Source: Batrachochytrium dendrobatidis JAM81 (taxonomy: Eukaryota; Chytridiomycota; Chytridiomycetes; Rhizophydiales). Taken from it: a stretch of 64,000 nucleotides of DNA. Made by a program: the position numbers and the translations under genes. The stretch's first letter is position 1. The number at the start of each line of letters is the position of its first letter. Location: contig NW_006281112.1 in the NCBI RefSeq assembly GCF_000203795.2, positions 62,001-126,000 of the forward strand. The letters are read 5' to 3'. The notes beneath the pieces were generated by a model. That model searched no databases. It saw only the letters and a list, made by a program, of their open reading frames with translations, and was not told the DNA's origin. Positions 1-10,658 of this stretch are shown here, in pieces.

Positions 1-709
1 TGGTCGAGTCAAAACCTCATTCAATATCATGGCTCAGACTTGTATCTGAGATACACGGCGTGTTTGTAGTCGTCAAAAAATAAAAACTGGGCTCATGATT
101 GTGTCGAATGCTACCAAATTCTACTAAATGTTGAAAGACCGTATCTCAAAAATGCTTCAAATTATCAAGATATTTGGTTAAACCACCAACAATTGTCAGA
201 TATCTATAATCGAACATCAAAAGCAGCATTGACAGATATTGACAGATATCAGTAGGCATCAGTAGGCATCAGCAGACATTGATACGATAATGCTAACGGA
301 ACGGAACGGAAGACAGTCAAGTTTTAAACCCAACAGTATCCAGATTTGAATCAACATATGGTTTAACATTTGCGTGGTAACAGACACATGACGGATCGGT
401 CCAAAAGCATAGGCACAAATGTCGGTATATAATATTAGCAAACGTATGAGCTAGAGAGTGATCATGTCATCTTAGATCAGACGATAATCACCGAGTGCGT
501 TTGATGCCATGTTCAATCCGATATTGCAATTGGTATAAATTACACCAGTTTGTGTATAATGGCAGAAATATGCATCAGCCTGGACGGGCTTTAGTAGATG
601 AGGTATATATTTAGTCCAAAATGCCTGGCCACGTGTAACAAATACAATGCCAGACCAATACGAGTCTTGAGACTTGCTTAAATATTTGTATTTTACGTGT
701 ATTCGTTTT
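1..709 (+). repeat. Inverted repeat, left copy of ~710-bp element
   Basis: The segment is repeated in reverse complement at 28747-29457. The two copies are nearly identical apart from small tandem-unit changes: this copy has an extra ~12-bp unit near 250, and the other has an extra ~11-bp unit near 29340. Similarity stops at 709, just after a TTTTACGTGTAT motif. The left edge coincides with the window start, so the element could extend further; however, the other copy stops being shared where this one begins. No coding sequence is recognisable. It lacks clear LTR features, and I cannot assign it to a transposon class. Confidence 0.9.
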
Positions 710-971
710 TAAATATTTTGATTATTTTATTGTCATTAAACTGATAGAATAAACAGCGGTATCAAAATATTGCTTTTAATAAATCTATACTATTAAATAG
801 AAGCTTTAAATTTATAACAATTATATATTCATTGCATGTCCAATATATATATATTTATTCAAAACAGGATACACGCCACGTGTTTTACTGTGCAATGTAT
901 AAACTAAATAAGCTTTCACAAGTGGAATTTCCTAAAAAGCACATCTACTTCACTAAAAGATAAGATATTTC
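710..971 (+). other. AT-rich intergenic / presumed promoter region
   Basis: Between the inverted repeat and the first gene lies AT-rich DNA with no ORF. The TTTTACGTGTAT motif at 691-702 points toward the gene start about 270 bp downstream; similar motifs precede several other genes here. Confidence 0.4.
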
Positions 972-3235
972 ATGGAAACAGAATTTGCATGCAGACAGCC
1001 TCCTTTATTTGCTTATGACCCGCAATGGCCATCTGAACAAAAAACCATAGCTTCGTTGAAACCAAGATTGATTGCACAGCTACCATCTGTAACTTTGATC
1101 ACTTCGCAACTGACGGAAAAAAAACTGGTCAAGATCAAAGTATTAAAAGTAGAAGACGGGTCTAATTTAAAACATCAGCTTGGTAGTAGTCTAACGTCAC
1201 TACACTCCATTTCAGATATCCAAAGGCTCACTCTTGTTCCTATTGAACCAGATCAAGGCTTATCTAGTACAAATAGGTATGTATATTATTGTAAAGGCTA
1301 AAAACATTAAAAAATATTCTTCACAAGGCTAACTATGTGTCATTGTGTTGAATATTTTGAAAAAGATTAAAAACTTCAGATTCCCAAAAAAAAAGACCAT
1401 CTTTAAAAGATAGCTTTAGTTCTAGAACAACACTTATCAATCCACAGTTGTCAAAAACTAGCTTAATGGCGGCAGCAACACCAGCCCCGTTTTATGATCC
1501 CGCAAATCACTCTAAAGCTTTATACAACGGCATACGTCGATCAAGTGCCATTGCACAAAATGCAGCATGCGAATGTATTCAAAATTATTCAAATACGATT
1601 GAAGAAGACTCGGAATCAGAAGAAGATATGAAGAGCTTTCTTAGTATGACCAGATCTAGATTGCAAAAAGGCCACGCTGCACTATCAAAAAATAATCGAG
1701 TATCAAGACTTCGACGTACTTCCATCAAAGCCGAGACTACTTCTCAGACTAACGGTTCTAATGAGACTTCTGCAAGATTAATTCAAAGTTTTCGACAGGA
1801 GGTCATTGATAGTGTAGATCTTGTGAATATTCCTTCACGCTGGGTTAATTTTGCTGAAAATACTGACGAAACCCCCAGTCTGGCTCGATCTAGTCAAAAT
1901 CATTCAATTCGGCGTTCAATATCGCTGGGATCTCGTCAAAATTTGATGGCCCTATCATCACAAGCTCCTTTACAGCAAACATCAAAGACTCTTGGAGCAG
2001 CAAAGTTGGCAGCATCTCCCCATCCTAATATTTCTACTCTTACACAGAAAGATCAAAGCGTACGAGTGCCGATTGATTTGAAACCAGAATTATCATTGTC
2101 TTCATCTGCCAACGTGGTTCTTATAACGCGGCCATCGTATACAAATGATGATGACAAGAGTAGTCAGGATTTGAAAAATAATGATAATCAAAAACTTGTT
2201 GATCAGCAAAATACTGCAACACAAAACGATCAATTCTTTACGCAGTCTTACTATCAGCGGCCAGATCCAGTTCATCCCTACTGCCATGTTTTAAAAGGCT
2301 CATCTGGTGGACAAAGTGGCTGGCGTCAAGTTCAGCAATATTCACAGGACTGGGAGACAAGCTGGGAGCCGCTCAAGATTGTTCACATTGCCCTATCCAA
2401 AGAAAAGATACAGAAACGTGCTAAAATCCAGTCACAAACTGGAATAGATTCAATTCAAATGCCAAACGCAAGTGACTCTAAAAAAAAGGTAGCAAAACAG
2501 TTATTTTCAGCAGCACCTAATTTAGTCAGGACTTGTTTATCCACAGCTAAATCGCCCAATAACAGATCCAAACACGATGAAAAGCACAACTCTGGGCAGA
2601 CTTTTAGAAAGGAGCCTTGCACAAGATTGTCACGGATATCAAAAACTGCGCCATCTAATTTCTTTTTACCATCGATTTCCACCACAGCCAAGTCATATCC
2701 TTATCCATACAGACAAGAAAGATCTTTTTTAGATCCCCATCTTATTGCCACTGTACTATCATCAAAATATGGTGTTTCAAAAACAGTCAAACCTTGTGCT
2801 ACAGAAAGAGCAGATGCAGCAACTTCAAATATACAACAGTTTCCATTACCATCAACATATCCTCGGGCAAACATCATGGGTGCGGAAGGTTTGCGTACAT
2901 GTATAGTTAGCGGTGCAGCACGTGTTCAACCCCTTGTGAACGAGTTGGATGAGCTGGATCTAAAATTATATATTTGCGAGCTGTCGTATCGCGAAAGACA
3001 GTTTCTAAGTGAGCTAGAGCAGGTGCTTCGAAAAGAAAGTGTCAAGGATGAACGATCTCGAAAGTTGAGGAAAATACACGTCACAAAAGTATTTCGTCAT
3101 TTGCACAATCGTGTAGTGCGTCTGGTTGAAGATCAAGCATCAGAATCGGAACTGTCAAGAACTCGGCGAGCTCGTATGGAACGATTTCTCGAGGCAAGCA
3201 AAAAAAATCTGATATTCTTGGAGGTAATTTCATAG
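972..3235 (+). CDS. Uncharacterised low-complexity protein (two exons)
   Basis: I do not recognise this protein. Exon 1 starts at ATG 972. A short intron follows: GTAAAG at 1291 with AG at 1379 keeps the frame, as does GTATGT at 1277 with an AG at 1395. Exon 2 runs open to the stop at 3235. The product is about 700 residues, rich in Ser, Asn, Gln and basic residues, with an acidic patch early in exon 2 (EEDSESEED). The last ~100 residues are charged and predicted helical (around ELDLKLYICELSYRERQFL), the only part resembling a folded domain. A donor-like GTAATT just before the stop means a further 3' exon is possible. It is tail-to-tail with TRM112. Confidence 0.6.
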
Positions 3236-3436
3236 TATCAACCCATCAATCAAGCTAGACCATTTTGTATGTCAAAGTTTTTGAAACTAACATGCTTTTA
3301 CATGAATATTGAAAATTGATGATAGAATACATGCGACAATGACTTGTGGCCAAAAGCAGAGCAGCATTTGAATGAAATTAAAAATATACTATGCCAATAA
3401 ATACTACTATTTTTGAACACATATCTAGCCCAAATA

Positions 3437-4120
3437 TTATACTTCATTTTCCTGCAACAACATGTTTGGAATGCCATTCGTAATCACATACTCGTGTTTG
3501 CATCCTAAACAGACCATCTTTCCTTGTTTGACACGAGTCTAGTAAATGACAATATTAGTCATTCATGTGGTCGTACTATATACTTACAGTAGATGTGTAG
3601 TGTGATTGCAATCTTTCAAATGTAAAATTCAATCAACACTCCTACCTCGAGAGCAACCTTGTGAATCAAATGCAAAAGCTCTTCGTTTGGCTCCTCTGGA
3701 AGTGTCTCTGGCAATATATCTATGCCAATCTAATAGTAGGATATGGAATAATAAATTATTCAGTGCTCAACAGCTATTTTGCAAATGGTAATTAATTTGG
3801 GTAAAGGCGTAGTAAAATGTACATACTGAAAGAGCAGTATGAACAAATGCAGGCCAGTGAATTTTTGGAATAAGCCGTCGAATAAAGCCGCTGCTAAAGT
3901 CTGCTTCTATTGTTTCTACTTCAGCATCTTGAATTTGCAAAGGGAAATTGTCGACATTGCAGCCCTTGACATGGCATTGAAGCATGTTATGTGTGATTAT
4001 CCTATATTGATAAATACAGGTTAAATTCGCCTATTGTTCAAAGTATGTTTTACATCATTTATGTGAGCAATCAAAGTCACTCATTTCAGCCATTGGGCTA
4101 GTATGAACAATTTACCTCAT
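3437..4120 (-). CDS. TRM112: TRM112-like methyltransferase activator subunit
   Basis: Reconstructed as complement(join(3437..3538,3646..3729,3827..4001,4116..4120)), 121 aa, in phase throughout. Trm112 is the small zinc-binding partner that activates several methyltransferases acting on tRNA, rRNA and the release factor eRF1. Visible hallmarks are the N-terminal MRIITHNMLQCHVKGC (zinc Cys), the central insertion domain, and the C-terminal zinc half CLGCKHEYVITNGIPNMLL, a near-diagnostic family ending. The length matches the family (~120-135 aa). The first exon is only five bases (ATGAG), the next 4.1 kb being divergent toward TTLL4. The start is inferred from the conserved MRxxTHN opening. 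Confidence 0.88.
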
Positions 4121-5114
4121 GCTAATAACAATGAATGTGGTCGAGGTTCAGAAGAAAAAATGATTTTTGGCAAGGTAAAAAATTCCAAAATTATTGATGG
4201 ACAATCAAACATGACGCACTACATCATCGTATCTTGCCATGTATAGGCTTACTCAAATCAAACTAAATAGTCAGTTTGTTATGCATATTAAAGATATACG
4301 TTTATCATACTTGAGATCGTTTCATAGCATTTTGATATTTAAGATACCATTTATTGTCGCTTAGTTTGTAGATCTATTTGTTTGCAACCCAAGTTTCTGC
4401 TACTATCAAGCAGCCTATTTTATTCGCTTATACCAACCAATGGATTGAAAATGACAATGTGTTGACACTTTTAAAGAATTTTTTCAAATTAGATTGGCTT
4501 AGGTTAGCGCTCAGGCTATATTGGTGGAATGTCGAAAATCGTGCAGAATAAGATCAAAAGGTCATTGTCCTATATTGAATTGAAAAAAGCTAAAGGCTGT
4601 TCAGCAAACTAATTATGTCGAGTCAGATTGTCGTCGTAGTGCACGAGATACAAGCAATAGATGCTCTTGTCATTCAATCAATAGACAATATATTGATATT
4701 TTCAAAAGAACACCAAGAGTAATGGCTGCTGACAATTTCTCATTTTATCTCATATCTCCACTCTCATGCTCGCTGTCACCAACTGTTAATAGTTTAGAAA
4801 GCACAATGTTGTCCAGTAAACTGCCAATAATTTCATGAGACTGGCTGTTTACTACACTGACACCTTATTTGGTGTTTCATTTTACGTGAATATAGCGAAT
4901 ACATCCTGTATCAAAATTGACACATCAAATAGTGTGTAGTTATACAAAGTTGGCACAAGAAAAACACTCGAAACAAAGGAATTTCTACATAATTAGGTAT
5001 CTACCTCGATAATATCCATTTTTTGGAGCGTAGGCTACAAGTTTTAATAACTGACAACTAACACACTATCGTTAACATTGGGACGCGACTTCAATACTGA
5101 TATATCCAACAGAG
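4121..5114. promoter_or_regulatory. Divergent intergenic region TRM112 / TTLL4
   Basis: About 1 kb with no credible ORF. It separates the divergent TRM112 and TTLL4 genes. A TTTTACGTGAAT motif at 4880-4891 faces TTLL4, 224 bp before its ATG. Nothing else is recognised. Confidence 0.4.
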
Positions 5115-8100
5115 ATGCTGGTCAACAAAAGTGAAATAGAAGGCAGTACTAATTCTAGCGTAGAATATCAAGAAAGCACAGACAGTTTATCAGACACTGA
5201 CGAGCCTGATGACTATGATAACTTGAGTGACACAAACATAGAAAGCTACGAGTGTGACGATGAGGACGATGATGCATCAGTGGATCTCGAAAATTCTCAG
5301 GAGCATAGGCAAGACATGCAAAATGATAAATTTACAAGTGATAATCACAGTAATGATGACTCTAGACACACGTCATTCGTATCGGGTATCACCACTTGCA
5401 TTCATACACCATTAAATGGAGAAAACTGTACTTCAGTTGAACACTTATCGCAGCCATCTCAAGTACAGAAATTTAAATCTCCTATATGTAGCAGTCTGTT
5501 TTTGGATGGAGAAGCAGTATTGTATTTTCCTCAACCGGGCCAAAAAGTCGGTCTGCTTTCCAAACATCTCCAATCACTGTTGGTTTGGAAAGTCAGTAAA
5601 GGCTCGCCACGAGTAATACGTAATGCTTTACGATCTGTTCAATTCAAACTCATCAAAACTGGAAAAAATTGGATTGGATATTGGGGAAAGCACCTTCCTT
5701 CAGAGAAATATAAAGATGTCGAGCCATGGCAAAAAATCAATCATTTTCCAATGTCGTTTGAAATTGGACGCAAGGATCGTATGTACATGAACAACATGGA
5801 AATGAGAGAAAGATTTGGACACAGCGTAAGCATTTATCAATACATTTCTAGGTAAACCTATTTATTAAAATATCACACTGATGGCTTTTGGATTATGCCT
5901 AGGGATTGGATTTTACACCAGAAACTTTCATACTGCCACGTTCAAGACGAATACTAAAACGAGGGTTTTCTAAATATCCACTATGGATTCTAAAACCACC
6001 AGCATCAGCTCGTGGAAACGGAATACGAGTTATTAACAAATGGTCAGAGATTCCAAAAAAGCGCGATCTTATATGCTCGCAGTACATTTCAAATCCATTC
6101 CTAGTGTACCAACGTAAATTTGATCTGCGACTATATGTCGTTGTGACTAGCTTTGATCCATTACGAATTTATTTGTATAAAGATGGGATTGTTCGATTCG
6201 CAAGCGAGCCGTACCAGCACAACTTTACAACGAAAAACATTCGAAATCGGTTTGTTCATCTAACAAATTATAGTATTAATAAGGTGCGGTCTACAGAAAA
6301 TTCTACAGCAGTATTTAACTCATCACCTGAAGCAGAATCTTCTAATCAACATAAGGACAAAAAGTTTGATCTGTCTGACAACAAGTGGTATGTGTTTGAT
6401 TGTAGTTTAATTCACAGGGTTGATTTTCTTGATAATGGTAGCAATAGAATGGTAATTCCAACAATTTCAGGACACTGAGCACCTTGCAGGAATACATGAC
6501 ACTTCACGGGTATAACTTTCCGCCAGTAATGGACAAAATTCGCAGCCTCCTTATTAAAACCATTATGAGTGCACATACTCAAAATACTGGAGGTGTGCGA
6601 CTTTATGTCAACAATAGGTAAAGCAATACTATATATTCCATCAGCCAAACTGATACATTTTCACTCATCTCAATCTGACAATACTTTGATGTTGCAATTC
6701 AATAGAAGAAGTTGCTATGAAATGTTTGGATTTGATGTTTTATTTGACACAGATTTAAAACCGTGGCTAATGGAGGTTAATATTTCTCCATCAATGAAAG
6801 CATCTTGTGATTTGGACTTTGAGCTCAAATCTAAAGTCGCCGTAGATCTTTTTAATCTTGTTGGTATCAGAATCAAAGATTTAGAAATGGCAAAAGCAGC
6901 ACAAAGTTCTAAAACGTATTGTTATGCATAAGTATAAATATGGGTTTTAATTAATACTGTATTGTGAATGAACGTTACTGAATAATCTGCTTGAAACCAA
7001 CACAAATAGCGCCTTTAAATGGAAACGTCCTTTTCTAACGACGCTTGAACGGAACAAGCAAAGAAGTGTGATGGCCAATGAGTGTTTGGATATTTTGCAA
7101 AAATTAACATCAGACGATCTTAAAATTCTCAAAGAAACAGAAGACGAGGTGGGTTTTGATTATATGATTTATATTTATTTCATGTGGTTTGCACCTGATC
7201 AAATTTAAACAAAATTACTATTGTGGACACTTGGAATTAGAATGCAAGAAAAGGAGGATTTGAAAGACTCTATCCAAGCACTAAATACCTTGGTCATAGT
7301 AAATTTTTTAGTTCGTTCAACTATTATGATCGATTGCTATACCATTGGACAAATGCAGAGTCTGATGACTTGAAAAGAATATCTAAATTGAAAAATGCGT
7401 CTATGTTGCCGATATCTCTTTGGTCTGCTAGATCACTGAATACATCAAAGCTCAAGCCAAACCAGCGACACGAAGTTTTGGTTCAAAAAACAGAATCTTC
7501 ATCAATATGCAAAACAGTACGAAATCAAAAACATGATGTGCATCAAAGAAAATCATCAACTGTAAAAACTCGAGGTGACATTATTGAGCAGCGGCTTGAA
7601 AAGGTGCGGTTAGGATTAGAGCGCGCGCAAAACGATTTAGATCAGCAAAACAATAGTGTCGATCAGAAAAGACTATTGTCATGCTCATCAATGACTTGTG
7701 ACTACTTTTGTAACAAACCTCAATTTGACACAGAATCTAGAAACTCGTATGCTGCAGGGACTGCCACTCTTTTATCATCGTCCGCTGGAATAGCGTCATC
7801 ACGCCTGTCAACAGGTAGTACCAGCTATGTACATTCGCCAGTCTTACTCACTACATCAGAAAAGTTTTCTGTACATCATCGATCACTACCAGCGCATAAA
7901 AACTTGCCATCACAATCACGTCGCGCTGCTGGTAGTTCACTTGGTGCACCACAACATCAACAAAGAAAGCGGCTGTTGACGATATTACAGCTATCAGATT
8001 CACCAGTTGAAACCAATACTCTTTCTTTTAAAAATACACAGTCTATGCCAGAGCTATTGAATAATCTTCAACACATAATAGCAAGCAATAGAAATCAAAG

Positions 8101-8308
8101 TATAAGAAATCAGCTATCGCACTGTTCTATCTCTGTAGAAATGGACACGCTAAAAAATATGTGGAAGCCAGGAATGTACCAGCCTGTCACAAATTTTCAG
8201 CCAAAACTAGATACAGCTTTATTAGTCAAAAAGCCTCCTAGAATTCAGCGCAGCATCTCATCAAAGCTTAATCCAAATAACCCGCTTAATAAGAATTTAA
8301 GCTACTAA
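5115..8308 (+). CDS. TTLL4: Tubulin polyglutamylase, TTLL4-like
   Basis: Reconstructed as join(5115..5825,5903..6387,6471..6617,6706..6915,7010..7148,7241..8308), 919 aa, in phase at every junction. The family adds glutamate side chains to tubulin, using ATP, on axonemes and other microtubules. After an acidic N-terminal ~120 residues comes the ATP-grasp/TTL domain (about 160-490): GYWGKHLPSEKY, then IGRKDRMYMN, the KPPASARGNGIRV nucleotide loop, FDLRLYVVVTSFDPLRIYLY, the HLTNYSINK motif and KPWLMEVNISPSM. A conserved helical extension follows (LTSDDLKILKETEDE, then RKGGFERLYPS), as in TTLL4. The last ~300 residues are low complexity with a short coiled coil. The stop is only 8 bp from the next inverted repeat. 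With ODAD2 nearby it indicates a flagellated organism. Confidence 0.93.
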
Positions 8309-8315
8309 AACATTT

Positions 8316-8964
8316 TACGGCCGTGTTCGTGTACAATGAACGACTAAATAACAGTGCCAAAGTGCATAATAAACTGTCAGTCTCATCAAATGATTGATGC
8401 AAATCTACTGTACAACATTGCCCTTTGAGCCCATCAACAAGGTTTACTAGTCCTGTGCTCGTCTTGTATAAAACTAAACGACTGTTCACATTACAGTTTC
8501 AATAAATTCCACATTCTTGACACTCGTCCAATCTCCAATCCTTGTTTGCTATAAACCAGACACTGCAAGTAAACATTGGGTGATTGCCAGAGAAATTACT
8601 GTTGCATTCCTGAAACGTGTAATTCTGTTCTGTTGAACTAGATCGCCAATGCGACTTTACAATACAACAAATATAAGTTTGTATACAGTTGTATTGACAA
8701 ACTGACCCCAATATTGGGATCGTAATGCATAAATCTGGCTTTGAGCCTGTCAATCGTGCAATATATGACCATGTCAAATAAAGTGAAAGGACAGTTCAAA
8801 ATTATAGTCTGTAAACATCGTATGATGAGCGTTGTGCTGATTGGAGAGTTGAAAATATTGATTAAAGCCGATTGCAGTAGGAAAGCGTAATACTCGGTCA
8901 CTGTTTATTCCAAAGCAAGATATAGTTACTGCAGGATAAAAAGTGATTCATTTTACATGAATAT
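8316..8964 (+). repeat. Inverted repeat, left arm of 649-bp element
   Basis: Reverse complement of 9965-10612, essentially identical apart from a mismatch near the outer end. The inner end falls just after a TTTTACATGAAT motif (8951-8962). Both arms contain ORFs of 87 and 92 codons, but these have no recognisable similarity and are best regarded as chance frames. The arms flank a single small gene. Confidence 0.93.
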
Positions 8965-9227
8965 GGTGGTAAAATGTGTCGCTCAAAGATAGATACTGTA
9001 CATTATGTTTGATTGCTCAGCTCATGTTTAGAAAATTCACAGTTGTATTGGCTCGAATCTAAAAAATACATCAATGCTAAGACGCACTTGCATTCAACTA
9101 TTTTACAAAGTTGAGGATTCGCATCGAGTTTGAATTTGGTTAGTTTCTAATTGGTCTAATTTCATCATTAGATGAGCAAAAATTGTAATTTTCCTTTTAT
9201 AAATTCTTGCTATACAATTCGACACAA

Positions 9228-9832
9228 ATGGCTTCAAGACAAGAGGTCATTGGTCTCTACAGACAGTATATCAAAGCATATAGGAGATGGCCAAAACAGG
9301 AGCAACGGAGGCAGGATTTTCGTGCATATATGCTGAATCGGCTTCGTACAGAGTTTCGTCAGTCTGCATCACAAGCAGCCATCATGGAACGACTTGCATA
9401 TGGCCGCCAGGAATTGAATGCACTTGAATCAGTCATAAATGGTGAAATGGAAGAAAAGGTATATTTAGATATGTCAGTCAACGCACTGTTTTATGTGTAT
9501 CGTTACATTATCCTATTCAGCATAAGTTATGACTACAATGCATTCATATGGTTTTACTAGTTGTATGAAATGGAATCGTTTCCATTATATTATTGATTGT
9601 ACTCTACTTTCCATAGTATGCTTTTATTGATTAAGATGACATGTGGTTGCATATCTAGTACTCACTCAGGGATGATGGACTTATTCGATCGTTTATGCCG
9701 GCTTCGCGCACGTTTACTTTACTAGATCAGCCTGCACAGGAAGGCTTGTCTGAAAAAAATGCAACTACCTGGACATTTATCGGAGCTTATCTTGCTGGAA
9801 AACTCTCCAAATCTTCTACTCAAGAGAAATGA
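9228..9832 (+). CDS. Mitochondrial assembly factor, UQCC2/Cbp6- or LYR-like
   Basis: Two exons, join(9228..9458,9659..9832), 134 aa. The ATG is chosen because it opens MASRQEVIGLYRQYIKAYR. The helical N-terminal half has YRQYIKAYRRWPKQEQRRQ followed by YMLNRLRTEFRQ. That order (Tyr-Arg, then Trp-Pro, then an Arg-rich helix with EFR) resembles UQCC2/Cbp6, needed for cytochrome b and complex III assembly; the LYR tripeptide also fits the Complex1_LYR superfamily of matrix assembly factors. The C-terminal exon (RDDGLIRSFMPASRTFTLL) is typical of neither from memory. Family placement is inference. The gene is the only one inside the 8316-10612 inverted-repeat cassette. Confidence 0.6.
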
Positions 9833-9964
9833 AACTAAATAGTAGACTAATGTGTAGATGTATCTTAGTACAGGAATTACTGTTTGTTAACGGATAGACT
9901 TGTCGGCCTTGTGATTTTGATATACTATCGAAGATGTAGTTTATCATGCTTTATGTATTCAGTT

Positions 9965-10612
9965 ATATTCATGTAAAATGAATCACTTTTTATCCTGCAG
10001 TAACTATATCTTGCTTTGGAATAAACAGTGACCGAGTATTACGCTTTCCTACTGCAATCGGCTTTAATCAATATTTTCAACTCTCCAATCAGCACAACGC
10101 TCATCATACGATGTTTACAGACTATAATTTTGAACTGTCCTTTCACTTTATTTGACATGGTCATATATTGCACGATTGACAGGCTCAAAGCCAGATTTAT
10201 GCATTACGATCCCAATATTGGGGTCAGTTTGTCAATACAACTGTATACAAACTTATATTTGTTGTATTGTAAAGTCGCATTGGCGATCTAGTTCAACAGA
10301 ACAGAATTACACGTTTCAGGAATGCAACAGTAATTTCTCTGGCAATCACCCAATGTTTACTTGCAGTGTCTGGTTTATAGCAAACAAGGATTGGAGATTG
10401 GACGAGTGTCAAGAATGTGGAATTTATTGAAACTGTAATGTGAACAGTCGTTTAGTTTTATACAAGACGAGCACAGGACTAGTAAACCTTGTTGATGGGC
10501 TCAAAGGGCAATGTTGTACAGTAGATTTGCATCAATCATTTGATGAGACTGACAGTTTATTATGCACTTTGGCACTGTTATTTAGTCGTTCATTGTACAC
10601 GAACACGGTCGT
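9965..10612 (-). repeat. Inverted repeat, right arm of 649-bp element
   Basis: Reverse-complement partner of 8316-8964. The 1-kb interior between the arms holds the small assembly-factor gene. It ends about 50 bp from the stop of the minus-strand DUF4614-like gene. Confidence 0.93.
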
Positions 10613-10658
10613 AAATCTAAGACTGTTTTCAAGATTTTGGTTGAATCATGGCATAATT

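Noticed and set aside
259..441. 60-codon ORF present in both ~710-bp repeat copies
   Set aside because: Same reasoning: repeat duplication, no family, no conserved start context.
1..709. Long terminal repeat or solo LTR
   Set aside because: The copy begins TG but its other end does not finish CA. The two copies are inverted rather than direct, and no reverse transcriptase or primer-binding site is seen.
6600..6700. In-frame extension of TTLL4 through the sequence after VNN
   Set aside because: Every frame stops quickly. Splicing from GTAAAG at 6618 to 6705 restores the conserved RRSCYEMFGFD junction.
8499..8901. 87- and 92-codon ORFs duplicated in both arms of the 649-bp repeat
   Set aside because: They are identical only because the DNA is duplicated. 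They overlap each other in different frames, lack recognisable similarity and have non-protein-like composition.
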